From assembly GCF_001417775.1 (NCBI RefSeq), contig NZ_BBZJ01000013.1:186001-250000 (forward strand): DNA of 64,000 nucleotides. Reading direction: 5' to 3'. The notes beneath the pieces were generated by a model. It did not search any database. It saw nothing but the letters and a program-made list of their open reading frames with translations, and had not been told where the DNA came from. A program made the translations under genes and the position numbers. This stretch comes from Streptomyces sp. TP-A0356. GTDB taxonomy: Bacteria > Actinomycetota > Actinomycetes > Streptomycetales > Streptomycetaceae. Of the stretch, positions 38,430 through 48,234 are shown piece after piece; the first letter of the stretch is position 1, and every line of letters starts with the position of its first letter.

Positions 38430-38888
38430 TCACAGGGTGTCGAGCGCCTTCACGTACTCGTTCAGGTCACGCGCGTCCGGCAGGCCGTTGACCACGGTCC
38501 ACCGCACCACACCCTCCTTGTCGATGACGAAGGTCCCGCGCACCGCGCAACCCTTGTCCTCGTCGAAGACGCCGTAGGCGCGCGAAGTGTTGCCGTGCGG
38601 CCAGAAGTCGGACAGCAGGGGGTACTCCAGGCCCTCCTGCTCGGCGAAGACGCGCAGGGTGTGGATGGAGTCGTTGGAGACCGCGAGCAGCTGGGTGTCG
38701 TCGTTGACGAACTTCGGCAGGTTGTCGCGCAGCGCGCACAGCTCGCCGGTGCACACACCGGTGAAGGCGAACGGGTAGAAGAGCAGCACCACGTTCTTCT
38801 CACCGCGGAAGTCCGAGAGCTGCACGGTCGCGCCGTGGTTGTCCTTGAGCTCGAAGTCGGGGGCCTTGTCGCCGACCTGGATCGCCAT
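38430..38888 (-). CDS. Thiol peroxidase/peroxiredoxin (AhpE/Bcp-like)
   Basis: A 152-residue peroxiredoxin. The peroxidatic Cys46 lies in [12 protein letters not shown], with a second Cys51 nearby. Conserved features include [14 protein letters not shown] and [18 protein letters not shown]. It reduces hydroperoxides, using a thiol partner. Length and motif place it with AhpE-type peroxiredoxins. It lies just downstream of DUF3052 and aceE on the opposite strand from aceE. ATG 38888. Confidence 0.9.
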   Translation of the reverse strand: MAIQVGDKAPDFELKDNHGATVQLSDFRGEKNVVLLFYPFAFTGVCTGELCALRDNLPKFVNDDTQLLAVSNDSIHTLRVFAEQEGLEYPLLSDFWPHGNTSRAYGVFDEDKGCAVRGTFVIDKEGVVRWTVVNGLPDARDLNEYVKALDTL

Positions 38889-39099
38889 GGTCCTGCATCC
38901 CTTTCGGTGGGCTGTTCGGATGGGACCCACCCTACGCAGTGATCACGGCACGCCGAGGGACGGGCTGGGCAACTCGGCCACTTCGAGCACGACCCAGCCC
39001 GTCCGGCGTGTGAGGACGAAGCCGTTCAGACCGCAGGGGGTCCGGGGGCCCCGCCCCCGGAATTCGGCCATACCGGCCCACGGCGCTGCCGGCGCAGCG

Positions 39100-39537
39100 T
39101 CACCGCTTGGACTTGGCGGCCTTCGGCGTCACCAGACGCGAGCCGCTCCAGTCCTTGCCCACGCTGACACTCTTGGACGCCGACAGGCCCGCCGTCGTCG
39201 CGGCTTCAGAGATGTCGCTCGGCTCCACATAGCCCCTACGGCCGGTCTTCGGCGTCAGGAGCAGGATCGAACCGCCTTCTTCGATGTACGTGGTGGCGTC
39301 CACCAGCACATCGGTCAGGTCGCCGTCCTCGTCGCGGAACCACAGCACCACGGCATCGGCGACGTCGTCGTAGTCCTCGTCCACGAGCTCGCTGCCGATG
39401 ACTTCCTCAATGGCCTCGCGGAGCTCCTGGTCGACGTCGTCGTCGTAGCCGATCTCCTGGACCACCTGCTCGGGCTGGAACCCCAGCCTCGCGGCAGGGT
39501 TCGTCCGCTCCTCCGCGTGGTCCGCGGTCGCGCTCAC
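39100..39537 (-). CDS. DUF3052 family protein
   Basis: A 145-residue acidic protein: LGFQPEQVVQEIGYDDDVDQ, then ELREAIEEVIGSELVDEDYD and VVLWFRDEDGDLTDVLVD, ending in a basic tail KAAKSKR. It is the DUF3052 family, which is adjacent to aceE in many actinobacteria. Function unknown. GTG 39537 follows AGGAGG; the ATG at 39555 is too far from that site. It is divergent from aceE. Confidence 0.9.
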   Translation of the reverse strand: MSATADHAEERTNPAARLGFQPEQVVQEIGYDDDVDQELREAIEEVIGSELVDEDYDDVADAVVLWFRDEDGDLTDVLVDATTYIEEGGSILLLTPKTGRRGYVEPSDISEAATTAGLSASKSVSVGKDWSGSRLVTPKAAKSKR

Positions 39538-39963
39538 GGGTTGCCTCCTGATCATGTCTTGGTGAGTATCTCAGCCACGCGCGTACGCGAAGCATTGGCC
39601 GTAGTCCACACGGGCGGGACGGATCGCGCAAGTACCCGGCGGTTCAGACCGCCGAAACGGTGACGATCCTGGCCGTGTCGCCGCAACTCCAGGCACGGTA
39701 TCGCGCCGGAGGGTGATCCACACCACACCGTTCTGCCCGGTTTGCGCATTCTGGAATCCTTCGCGGGTACGAGACTCGAATGACTTTGCGGGACGCGTCA
39801 TGCACTGGGCGTATCGTTACGTTTCGGCCGGGCCCGCCCCCTGATCATCCGTCCACCTCGTGGTTACCTCACGGTAGAGATGACGTTTCGCTTCCCCGAG
39901 GTACACGATGGGGATCGGTGCAGGCACATTGGAAAAGTGGCCCTCTGACAGGTAAGGAACAGC
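39538..39963. promoter_or_regulatory. Divergent DUF3052-aceE promoter region
   Basis: 426 bp with no gene. It contains a perfect 7-bp stem (CGGCGGT at 39637-39643 with 39648-39654) around TCAG, and an AT-leaning stretch near 39770-39815. A ribosome site AAGGAA precedes aceE. Long leaders of aceE are compatible with regulation, but no known operator is recognised. Confidence 0.45.
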
Positions 39964-42711
39964 GTGGCTTCCGGATCCGATCGCAATCCGATCATCATTG
40001 GCGGCCTTCCGAGTCAGGTTCCTGACTTCGACCCCGAGGAAACCCAGGAGTGGCTCGACTCCCTCGATGCCGCCGTGGACGAGCGCGGCCGTGAGCGGGC
40101 CCGCTACCTGATGCTCCGTCTGATCGAGCGGGCCCGCGAGCGGCGCGTGGCCGTGCCCGAGATGCGCAGCACGGACTACGTCAACACCATCCCCACCAAG
40201 AGCGAGCCGTTCTTCCCCGGCAACGAGGAGATCGAGCGCAAGATCCTCAACGCCACGCGGTGGAACGCCGCCGTCATGGTCTCCCGGGCCCAGCGCCCCG
40301 GCATCGGGGTCGGCGGCCACATCGCCACCTTCGCCTCCTCCGCCTCGCTGTACGACGTGGGCTTCAACCACTTCTTCCGCGGCAAGGACGAGGGCGACGG
40401 CGGTGACCAGGTCTTCTTCCAGGGCCACGCCTCGCCGGGCATCTACGCACGCGCGTACCTCCTGGACCGGCTCACCGAGCAGCACCTGGACGGGTTCCGC
40501 CAGGAGAAGTCCAAGGCGCCGTACGGGCTCTCCAGCTACCCGCACCCGCGCTCCATGCCGGACTTCTGGGAGTTCCCGACGGTCTCCATGGGCCTGGGCC
40601 CGATCGGCGCGATCTACCAGGCGCGCATGAACCGCTACATGGAGGCGCGCGGCATCGCGGACACCTCCCGGTCGCATGTCTGGGCGTTCCTCGGCGACGG
40701 CGAGATGGACGAGCCGGAGTCGCTCGGACAGCTGACCCTCGCCGCCCGCGAGGGGCTCGACAACCTGACCTTCGTGGTCAACTGCAACCTGCAGCGCCTG
40801 GACGGTCCGGTCCGCGGCAACGGCAAGATCATCCAGGAGCTGGAGTCGGTGTTCCGGGGCGCCGGCTGGAACGTGATCAAGCTGATCTGGGACCGCTCCT
40901 GGGACCCGCTGCTGGCCCAGGACCGGGACGGCGTCCTGGTCAACAAGATGAACATCACGCCGGACGGCCAGTTCCAGACGTACGCGACCGAGTCCGGTGC
41001 CTACATCCGTGAGCACTTCTTCGGCGACGACCACCGGCTGCGCGCGATGGTCGAGCACATGACCGACGACCAGATCCTGCACCTCGGCCGTGGCGGTCAC
41101 GACCACCGGAAGATCTTCGCGGCGTTCTCGGCGGCCAAGGCCCACAAGGGCCAGCCGACCGTGATCCTGGCCAAGACGATCAAGGGCTGGACGCTGGGGC
41201 CGAACTTCGAGGGCCGCAACGCCACGCACCAGATGAAGAAGCTGACGGTCGCCGACCTCAAGCACTTCCGCGACCGTCTGCACCTGCCGATCTCCGACAA
41301 GGAACTGGAGTCCGGCCTGCCGCCGTACTACCACCCGGGCCGGGACTCGGAGGAGCTCCAGTACATGCACGACCGCCGCAGGTCGCTCGGCGGGTACGTC
41401 CCGACGCGCGTCGTGCGGTCGAAGCCGCTCCAGCTGCCGGACGACAAGACGTACGCGACCGTGAAGAAGGGCTCCGGCCAGCAGTCGATCGCCACGACCA
41501 TGGCGTTCGTCCGGCTGCTGAAGGACCTCATGCGGGACAAGGAGCTCGGCAAGCGGTTCGTGCTGATCGCGCCGGACGAGTACCGCACGTTCGGCATGGA
41601 CTCGTTCTTCCCGAGCGCGAAGATCTACAACCCGCTCGGCCAGCAGTACGAGGCCGTGGACCGTGACCTGCTGCTCGCGTACAAGGAGTCGCCGACCGGG
41701 CAGATGCTGCACGACGGCATCTCGGAAGCGGGCTGCACGGCATCGCTGATCGCGGCGGGTTCGGCGTACGCCACCCACGGCGAGCCGCTCATCCCGGTGT
41801 ACGTCTTCTACTCGATGTTCGGTTTCCAGCGCACCGGCGACCAGTTCTGGCAGATGGCCGACCAGCTGGCGCGTGGATTCGTACTGGGCGCGACCGCCGG
41901 CCGTACCACGCTGACCGGTGAGGGCCTGCAGCACGCGGACGGCCACTCGCAGCTGCTCGCCTCGACCAACCCGGCGTGCGTGGCGTACGACCCGGCGTAC
42001 GGCTACGAGATCGCGCACATCGTGCAGGACGGTCTGCGCCGGATGTACGGCTCCTCGCCCGAGCACCCCAAGGGTGAGGACGTCTTCTACTACCTCACCG
42101 TCTACAACGAGCCGATCCAGCACCCGGCCGAGCCCGCGAACGTGGACGTCGAGGGCATCCTCAAGGGCATCCACCGCATCAGCGAGGGCACGTCCGGCAC
42201 CGTTGCGGCGCAGATCATGGCCTCCGGCGTCGCCGTGCCGTGGGCGCTGGAGGCGCAGAGGATCCTCGCCGAGGAGTGGAACGTGCGGGCCGACGTCTGG
42301 TCGGCGACCTCCTGGAACGAGCTGCGGCGCGAGGCCGTCGAGGTGGAGCGGCACAACCTGCTCCACCCGGAGGAGGAGCAGCGCGTCCCGTACGTCACGC
42401 AGAAGCTGAGCGGCGCCGAGGGTCCGTTCGTGGCGGTGTCCGACTGGATGCGTTCGGTTCCGGACCAGATCGCGCGCTGGGTGCCGGGTGCCTATCAGTC
42501 CCTGGGTGCGGACGGCTTCGGATTCGCCGACACGCGTGGCGCGGCCCGCCGCTTCTTCCACATCGACGCGCAGTCGATCGTGGTCGCGGTGCTCACCGAG
42601 CTGGCCACGGCGGGCCGGATCGATCGCTCGGTGCTGAAGCAGGCGATCGACCGCTACCAGCTGCTCGACGTGGCGGCGGCCGCCCCGGGCGCGCCGGGCG
42701 GCGACGCATAG
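39964..42711 (+). CDS. aceE: Pyruvate dehydrogenase E1 component (homodimeric type)
   Basis: A 915-residue thiamine-pyrophosphate enzyme that decarboxylates pyruvate and passes the acetyl group to the E2 lipoyl domain, feeding acetyl-CoA to the TCA cycle and lipid synthesis. Visible features: [20 protein letters not shown], the TPP motif [14 protein letters not shown] followed by [30 protein letters not shown], and the C-terminal domain [19 protein letters not shown]. Full family length. GTG 39964 has AAGGAA upstream. Monocistronic: a very strong terminator follows. Confidence 0.97.
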   Translation: MASGSDRNPIIIGGLPSQVPDFDPEETQEWLDSLDAAVDERGRERARYLMLRLIERARERRVAVPEMRSTDYVNTIPTKSEPFFPGNEEIERKILNATRWNAAVMVSRAQRPGIGVGGHIATFASSASLYDVGFNHFFRGKDEGDGGDQVFFQGHASPGIYARAYLLDRLTEQHLDGFRQEKSKAPYGLSSYPHPRSMPDFWEFPTVSMGLGPIGAIYQARMNRYMEARGIADTSRSHVWAFLGDGEMDEPESLGQLTLAAREGLDNLTFVVNCNLQRLDGPVRGNGKIIQELESVFRGAGWNVIKLIWDRSWDPLLAQDRDGVLVNKMNITPDGQFQTYATESGAYIREHFFGDDHRLRAMVEHMTDDQILHLGRGGHDHRKIFAAFSAAKAHKGQPTVILAKTIKGWTLGPNFEGRNATHQMKKLTVADLKHFRDRLHLPISDKELESGLPPYYHPGRDSEELQYMHDRRRSLGGYVPTRVVRSKPLQLPDDKTYATVKKGSGQQSIATTMAFVRLLKDLMRDKELGKRFVLIAPDEYRTFGMDSFFPSAKIYNPLGQQYEAVDRDLLLAYKESPTGQMLHDGISEAGCTASLIAAGSAYATHGEPLIPVYVFYSMFGFQRTGDQFWQMADQLARGFVLGATAGRTTLTGEGLQHADGHSQLLASTNPACVAYDPAYGYEIAHIVQDGLRRMYGSSPEHPKGEDVFYYLTVYNEPIQHPAEPANVDVEGILKGIHRISEGTSGTVAAQIMASGVAVPWALEAQRILAEEWNVRADVWSATSWNELRREAVEVERHNLLHPEEEQRVPYVTQKLSGAEGPFVAVSDWMRSVPDQIARWVPGAYQSLGADGFGFADTRGAARRFFHIDAQSIVVAVLTELATAGRIDRSVLKQAIDRYQLLDVAAAAPGAPGGDA

Positions 42712-42731
42712 GGCGAGCGTGGCGTGAGCCG

Positions 42732-42769
42732 CGACCGGGCGGTGGGGCCGTGGCCCCACCGCCCGGTCG
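42732..42769. terminator. 18-bp perfect stem terminator after aceE
   Basis: CGACCGGGCGGTGGGGCC at 42732-42749 pairs completely with 42752-42769. This is among the strongest hairpins in the window. Confidence 0.9.
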
Positions 42770-42826
42770 TCTGTTTCAGGATCGCCCGTCAGTGATCGCT
42801 GTCACCAGCCTCCGTGGACAGAACGC

Positions 42827-43162
42827 CTAGGAGAACGCGGGCGATGCTCCCGCCAGCCAGATGATCGCCAGGAGCGTGTCTATCGCTCCCAGGACCAGGG
42901 CGACCAGGGCCGGGACCGGGCGGGTGCCCGCCCAGGTTCGGCCCATGGCCAGCCAGCCGCAGACGACCGCGACCGGCCCCAGAATGATGCCGAGGACGAA
43001 GAATCCCGCGATCGCACAGACGACTCCGACGATCCCGAGCGTCGCCCGGTCCGGCCCTCCCCCGAGTTCTCGGCTTCGCTCGAACAGGGGGGATTCCCAT
43101 CGCGACCACGTCCGGCCTCGTGAACGGGGGTACCCGCGCGTGCCATGTCCGAAGTTCGCCAT
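42827..43162 (-). CDS. DUF4190 domain membrane protein
   Basis: A 111-residue protein: polar N-terminus, then the DUF4190 unit with two membrane helices (LGIVGVVCAIAGFFVLGIIL and VPALVALVLGAIDTLLAIIW) around GWLAMGRTWAG. Function unknown. The ATG at 43162 follows GGAG. It lies 259 bp downstream of the MFS pump on the same strand. Confidence 0.85.
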   Translation of the reverse strand: MANFGHGTRGYPRSRGRTWSRWESPLFERSRELGGGPDRATLGIVGVVCAIAGFFVLGIILGPVAVVCGWLAMGRTWAGTRPVPALVALVLGAIDTLLAIIWLAGASPAFS

Positions 43163-43421
43163 CGTCAACTCCAGGAACTGTGCGGTCAGTTCGGGTTCGA
43201 TGGGGCGGGTACCCCCGGTGTGCCGCTTCAGACCTGCCTGCGCGCTGCCCCCCTCCGGCAGCGCGCCGCAGTCCTGCCGTCCCCATGCCGTACGGAGGAC
43301 GTGACCCACTGTGACCTGCGGCGCGTGCCGGGTGGGAGGGATCTTGAGCGCCTTCACCCGGATAGGCGAACTCGGCCCGAGAGCGACCCCGGCCCGAGCG
43401 CCTCGTCGGGGCCGGACGGCG

Positions 43422-45050
43422 TCAGATGTGCGCCGCCCCCGCGCCCGCCTCCCCGTTCTCGCCGCGCTTGGTGAGCAGCGCGACCAGCACCGCGACCGCG
43501 GCGACACCGGCGGCGACCAGACAGGCCAGGCTCATACCGGAGATGAAAGTGTCGTGCGCGACGCCCGTGATCTTCGCGGCGATCGCGGTCGGCACGCCCT
43601 TCGGCACCGGGGCGACGCCCTGCTGGACCGCCTGCGAGGCCATGTCGAGCTGGGCGGGGGTGAGCGGCGGCAGTTTGGCCGCGGCCCAGTTGCCCGGGAG
43701 GTCGCCGTCCACGCGGGAGGCCATCACCGCGCCCAGGACCGCCGTGCCGAGGCTGCCGCCGATCTGCATCGCGGCCTGCTGGAGGCCGCCCGCGACGCCG
43801 GAGAGCTCCATCGGCGCGTTGCCCACGATGACCTCGGTGGCGCCGACCATCACCGGGGCGAGACCGAGACCGAGCAGGGCGAACCAGATCGACATGACGG
43901 CGCTGCCCGTGCCCGCCTCCAGCCTGGACATGCCGAACATGGCGACCGCGGTGAGCACCATGCCGCCGGCCAGCGGGATGCGCGGTCCGGCCTTGGTGAT
44001 CACGGCGCCCGCGAGCGGGGAGCCGACGATCATCATGCCGGTCAGCGGCAGCAGGTGCAGGCCCGCGTCGACCGGGGTCATCCCATGGACGTTCTGCAGG
44101 TAGAAGGTGACGAAGAACAGGCCGCCCATGAAGGCGATCGCCATGAGGACCATCAGCACGACGCCCGCCGACAGCGGCACCGAGCGGAACAGCGCCAGGG
44201 GGATCAGCGGTTCCTTCATCCTGTTCTCCCAGAAGGAGAAGAGGGCGAAGCCCAGCACGGACGCGCCGATGAAGAGCCAGGTCCTGCCGTCGCCCCAGCC
44301 CCAGGCCGGGGCCTTGATGAGCGCCCAGACCAGGCAGAACATGGCGCCCGACAGCAGCCCGATGCCGAGCAGGTCGAAGGAGCGCGGCGCGTTCTGGGCG
44401 CGGTGGTCCCTGAGGATCAGCAGGCCGAGGATCAGCGCGAGGGCGCCGACCGGCACGTTGATGAAGAAGACGGACTGCCAGCTGACGTGCTGGACGAGCA
44501 GACCGCCGAGGATCGGGCCGCCCGCGGTGGAGGCGCCGATGACCATGCCCCAGATGCCGATCGCCATGTTCAGCTTCTCGGCCGGGAAGGTGGCCCGCAG
44601 CAGGCCGAGCGCGGCGGGCATCAGCAGCGCGCCGAACAGCCCCTGGAAGACCCGGAAGGTCACGACGAAGGCGATGCTGTTGGACAGACCGATGGCCCCG
44701 GAGGCGGCGGCGAAGCCGACCACGCCGATCAGGAAGGTCTGGCGGTGGCCGAAGCGGTCACCGAGCTTGCCCGCGGTGATCAGGGTGACCGCGAGGGACA
44801 GGAAGTACGCGTTGGTGATCCACTGGACGTCGGCGAAGCTGGCGCCGAGGTCCTTGGCGATGGCCGGGTTGGCGATGGCCACGATGGTGCCGTCGAGGGC
44901 GACCATCATCACGCCGATGGCGACCGAGACGAGGGTGAGCCACGGGTGGCCGCGCAGTCCGCGCTCCGGCGCCCCCGCGGTCGGGGCCGTCGACGTTCTG
45001 GACGTCTTGTCCCCCGGTTCCGTCGCGTCGACGGTGGTCTGACTAGTCAT
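43422..45050 (-). CDS. DHA2-type MFS efflux transporter
   Basis: A 542-residue pump with about 14 helices: LDGTIVAIANPAIAKDLG, GKLGDRFGHRQTFLIG (motif A), RVFQGLFGALLMPAALG, and GPILGGLLVQHVSW. It is of the EmrB/QacA type for drugs or antiseptics. A TetR repressor gene is divergent on the other side of a 112-bp intergenic region, implying ligand-induced expression. The ATG at 45050 has only a weak site. It should not be confused with the other DHA2 pump at 813-2921, which has an extra C-terminal domain. Confidence 0.9.
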   Translation of the reverse strand: MTSQTTVDATEPGDKTSRTSTAPTAGAPERGLRGHPWLTLVSVAIGVMMVALDGTIVAIANPAIAKDLGASFADVQWITNAYFLSLAVTLITAGKLGDRFGHRQTFLIGVVGFAAASGAIGLSNSIAFVVTFRVFQGLFGALLMPAALGLLRATFPAEKLNMAIGIWGMVIGASTAGGPILGGLLVQHVSWQSVFFINVPVGALALILGLLILRDHRAQNAPRSFDLLGIGLLSGAMFCLVWALIKAPAWGWGDGRTWLFIGASVLGFALFSFWENRMKEPLIPLALFRSVPLSAGVVLMVLMAIAFMGGLFFVTFYLQNVHGMTPVDAGLHLLPLTGMMIVGSPLAGAVITKAGPRIPLAGGMVLTAVAMFGMSRLEAGTGSAVMSIWFALLGLGLAPVMVGATEVIVGNAPMELSGVAGGLQQAAMQIGGSLGTAVLGAVMASRVDGDLPGNWAAAKLPPLTPAQLDMASQAVQQGVAPVPKGVPTAIAAKITGVAHDTFISGMSLACLVAAGVAAVAVLVALLTKRGENGEAGAGAAHI

Positions 45051-45063
45051 GCGTTCGAGGCTA

Positions 45064-45114
45064 GTGACAGCCACTGACAATTGACAAACCAATTCACAAG
45101 TCGGTAACTGTCAC
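45064..45114. promoter_or_regulatory. Possible TetR operator region
   Basis: GTGACAG at 45064-45070 mirrors CTGTCAC at 45108-45114, with two direct TTGACAA/CTGACAA words between. The region lies between the pump and its TetR and is the expected repressor site, but the arms are 37 bp apart. Confidence 0.35.
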
Positions 45115-45162
45115 GCAACTCGCCGATAGGGTGCACCAGGGGGATGAACGAGATGAGGACGC

Positions 45163-45804
45163 ATGGGGACGGCGCCGCGAACAGGGCTGCGTGAGCGCAA
45201 GAAGCAGCGCACCCGGGACGCACTGCTGCGCGCCGCGCTGGAACTGTTCCTCGCGCAGGGGTACGAGCGGACGACCGTCGACGAGATCGCCGAGGCCGTG
45301 GACGTCTCGCAGCGCACCTTCTTCCGGTACTTCGCCGGCAAGGAGGAGGCCGTCTTCTTCGCCCACTCCGTCGCGCAGTCGCAGTTCGTGGAGGCGGTGC
45401 GCGGGCGACCTCCCCACGAGGCGCCGCTGGAGGCGCTGCGGCAGGCGGTCCTGGAGGGCTGGGACGGCATCGGAGAGGCCGTCGAGCGGATCGTCCCGCT
45501 CGAACTCCATCTGCGCACCTACCGGTTGATCGAGTCGACACCGGCCCTGTTCGCCACCCATCTGCGCCGTTCGGCGGAGCTGGAGGAGGAGATCGCCCGC
45601 GTGATCGCCGAGCGCGAGGGACTCGACATCGACACGGACCCGCGGCCGCGTGTCGCGGTGGCGGTGTTCGGCGGGGTGATCCGCGTCACAGAACGGCTGT
45701 GGTGTGCGCGTGAGGACGTCAGCGTGGCCGCGATCCGGGAGCTGACCGCCTCCTATCTCGACGCGGTGCGCCCCGCGTTGGCGGAGCAGTGGCGCACGGA
45801 GTGA
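45163..45804 (+). CDS. TetR family transcriptional regulator
   Basis: A 213-residue repressor. The N-terminal HTH (RDALLRAALELFLAQGYERT, DEIAEAVDVSQRTFFRYF) is complete; the C-terminal ligand domain is alpha-helical with LRTYRLIESTPALFATHLRR. It is divergent from an MFS drug pump and probably represses it. ATG 45163 follows GATGAGGACG. Confidence 0.9.
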   Translation: MGTAPRTGLRERKKQRTRDALLRAALELFLAQGYERTTVDEIAEAVDVSQRTFFRYFAGKEEAVFFAHSVAQSQFVEAVRGRPPHEAPLEALRQAVLEGWDGIGEAVERIVPLELHLRTYRLIESTPALFATHLRRSAELEEEIARVIAEREGLDIDTDPRPRVAVAVFGGVIRVTERLWCAREDVSVAAIRELTASYLDAVRPALAEQWRTE

Positions 45805-45837
45805 CGGCCCGTCGACCCCCCTGGCGTCAAATGAATT

Positions 45838-45851
45838 CCGGGTGCACCCGG
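45838..45851. other. 14-bp palindrome between TetR and alpha/beta hydrolase genes
   Basis: CCGGGTGCACCCGG is a perfect palindrome in the 231-bp gap; it could be a short terminator or an operator. Confidence 0.3.
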
Positions 45852-46035
45852 GCCGAGCAGGGTCGCGGGAGTGAAGGTCGAGTCACACGGCGTGTCAAGT
45901 GACGCACACCTCATCGACTTACCGTGACGATCGAACGCAAGGCCCATCCGATTTGCCGCAATTGGCGGTCCGGAAACGTGAGACGCGTCACTCGGTTAAC
46001 GCGAGACACTCTCGTTCTCCTAGTGTGTCCTTTCA

Positions 46036-47253
46036 GTGACTTCCTTCGACACCTCCCCGCAACTCAACGTCTGGCGCGCACTGCTCGCGCTGGCCGTGGT
46101 CTTCGTGATGCTCGCGACGACCGGCTGGACCGCCGTGCGCAGCCACCGTGGCGCGACGCCCCTGGAGGCGTCGCGTTCCGCGTGGGAGCACGGCCGGATC
46201 GACGGGCACAAGCTGCCGTCCCCCGACGGCTCCCCGGTCCGGCTCGCCCACTTCTTCGCCTCGCTCGACGCCCATCAGCGCGCCCGGCTCGCCCACCGCT
46301 ACCCGCTCGCGGTCGGCAACATGAACGGGGCGCCCGTACGGCTGCGCTACGAGGCCAACCGCACCGCCCTCGACCAGCAGCGCAGGATCGAGCGCGCCCG
46401 GATGCACGACGACCGGCTGTCGCCCGTCGGCCAGCAGGACGCGGGCCGCCTCATGCACCGCTTCGAGGCGCTGATGGACCCGGGCCGGCAGATCCTCGCC
46501 TTCGACCCGGAGGGCTCGGGCCGAATCGCGGAGGTCTTCGGCAACCTGGACAAGGCCCAGCGGATCTCGGTCGTCGTGCCCGGTGTCGACACCGACCTGC
46601 TGACCTTCCAGCGCACCTTCCGCCAGTACTCCGCGCCGGTCGGCATGGCCCAGTCGTTGTACACGGCCGAGCAGGCGGCCAGCCCCCGGACCCGTACGGC
46701 TGTGATCGCCTGGGCCGACTACACCGCGCCCGGCGGGCTCGGTGTGGAGGCGGCGACGGCGATGCGCGCCGAGGAGGGCGCCGTCCGGCTGAACGCCCTC
46801 GTCCGCGCCCTGCCCGGCGGCTCGCCCGTCCAGCTCTACTGCCACAGCTACGGCTCGGTGCTGTGCGGGGTCGCCGCCCACGCGCTGCCCCCACGGGTGT
46901 CCGACATCGCGGTGGCGGGCAGCCCCGGCATGCGGACCGAGACCACCGCGGGGCTGCACACCACGGCCCGTGTGTGGGCCATGCGGGACGCCGACGACTG
47001 GATCAAGGATGTGCCCTACCTGGAGGTCGGCGGCCTGGGCCATGGCGCCGACCCGGTCGCCCTCGGCTTCGGGGCGCGGGTGCTGTCGGCGCGGGGAGCG
47101 AAGGGTCACGCCGGCTATTTCGAGCCGGGCACCGACAGCTTGCGCAACTTCGCCGAGATCGGCGTCGGCGCGTATCACTCGGTGGACTGCGCCCGCGACG
47201 ACGACGCGTGCCGGACGGGTTTGTCCGGCACGGCGTCAGTCGGACGCGCGTAG
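46036..47253 (+). CDS. Alpha/beta hydrolase, DUF1023 family
   Basis: A 405-residue protein: an N-terminal membrane anchor (ALLALAVVFVMLATTGWTAV), then a hydrolase domain. The nucleophile elbow is QLYCHSYGSVLCG (Ser in CHSYGS, where GxSxG begins with Cys), and VVVPGVDTDLLTF and AWADYTAP are as in the DUF1023 family. It is probably exported or tethered with an unknown ester or amide substrate. GTG 46036 has no strong ribosome site. Confidence 0.85.
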   Translation: MTSFDTSPQLNVWRALLALAVVFVMLATTGWTAVRSHRGATPLEASRSAWEHGRIDGHKLPSPDGSPVRLAHFFASLDAHQRARLAHRYPLAVGNMNGAPVRLRYEANRTALDQQRRIERARMHDDRLSPVGQQDAGRLMHRFEALMDPGRQILAFDPEGSGRIAEVFGNLDKAQRISVVVPGVDTDLLTFQRTFRQYSAPVGMAQSLYTAEQAASPRTRTAVIAWADYTAPGGLGVEAATAMRAEEGAVRLNALVRALPGGSPVQLYCHSYGSVLCGVAAHALPPRVSDIAVAGSPGMRTETTAGLHTTARVWAMRDADDWIKDVPYLEVGGLGHGADPVALGFGARVLSARGAKGHAGYFEPGTDSLRNFAEIGVGAYHSVDCARDDDACRTGLSGTASVGRA

Positions 47254-47298
47254 AGAGACAGGAATTGCGGTCTGCCCGGGGAGGCGACGGAGGAGCGC

Positions 47299-48174
47299 GT
47301 GCCGCATACGATGAGCCGCATGGGTGACGTACTGGCCGGATTTCATGCCGCCTGGGAGTTCGAGTCCGACTCCGTGCTCATCCGCTTCGAACGGGGGATT
47401 CGTACACCGAAGCTGTTCCAGGCGCTCGGTGAACGCCGTGTCCCCCTGGAGGCGATCGCGGGGGTGACGCTGACTCAGGGCAAGCGCGGAACCGTCGTGC
47501 TGCACGCGGTGCCGAGGCCCGGGGCCGATCCGCTGATGGAGGCGGCGGCGGGGCAGCTCAAGGAGACCTCCGACCCCTATCGCCTGGTGCTGCCCGCCGA
47601 CCGCGAGTCCCTCGCCGAGTACTACGCGGACGAACTGCGTGCCCGGCTCACCGGGGACGACACCCCGGCCGAGGGGTTTCTGGTCGCGCCGCCCGAGGCG
47701 CCACGGCAGTTCAAGGCGTACGACGGCAAGGCGTCCTTCGACGGCAAGGCGGTGTCCTTCCGCTGGTTCTGGACGGGCGCGTCGTCCGCCAAGTGGAAGG
47801 CCGGCGACCAGAGTTTCCCGGTCGCCGGCCTCAGCGGGGTCGAGTGGCGCTCCCCCGAACTGTTCGAGGGGCATCTGCGGCTGCTGCGCCGTGAGACGAA
47901 CGGTGCGCGGCCGGGGCAGCCGGACCAGGATCCGGCCGCCGTGGTCTTCGGGCTCGGCTACGGGCCCGTGCACGAGTCGTTGCCGTTCGCCGCGGCGGTG
48001 CTGGCTGCGGTGCGGGCCGCCGGGGCAGGGCCCCTGGCGTCGGTGCCAGGGCCCCGCCGCGATCCGGCCGACATCGCCGAGCGGATCCGGCACCTCGGCG
48101 AGCTCCACGAGGCGGGGCTCGTCACGGACGAGGAGTTCTCCACCAAGAAGGCGGAGCTGCTGGCGGAGCTCTAG
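47299..48174 (+). CDS. DUF4429-SHOCT domain protein
   Basis: A 291-residue soluble protein with two DUF4429 repeats: one starts GFHAAWEFESDSVLIRFERG, the second FKAYDGKASFDGKAVSFRWF. The C-terminal SHOCT motif is AERIRHLGELHEAGLVTDEE then FSTKKAELLAEL. SHOCT modules promote oligomerisation or binding; the function is unknown. GTG 47299 has the best site (GGAGGAG); ATGs at 47311 and 47320 are alternatives nearer to the domain start. Confidence 0.88.
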   Translation: MPHTMSRMGDVLAGFHAAWEFESDSVLIRFERGIRTPKLFQALGERRVPLEAIAGVTLTQGKRGTVVLHAVPRPGADPLMEAAAGQLKETSDPYRLVLPADRESLAEYYADELRARLTGDDTPAEGFLVAPPEAPRQFKAYDGKASFDGKAVSFRWFWTGASSAKWKAGDQSFPVAGLSGVEWRSPELFEGHLRLLRRETNGARPGQPDQDPAAVVFGLGYGPVHESLPFAAAVLAAVRAAGAGPLASVPGPRRDPADIAERIRHLGELHEAGLVTDEEFSTKKAELLAEL

Positions 48175-48234
48175 GGGTCCTTGCACTGTGAGCGCCCGAT
48201 GCACCATGAGCGCCCGATGAGGTCCCGCGGGGTC

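Noticed and set aside
39817..42759. 980-residue minus-strand frame
   Set aside because: Antisense to aceE, whose identity is certain; typical GC-rich shadow.
43163..43421. Possible small gene between DUF4190 and the MFS pump
   Set aside because: Frames present are continuations of shadow frames; no start with ribosome site or recognisable product.
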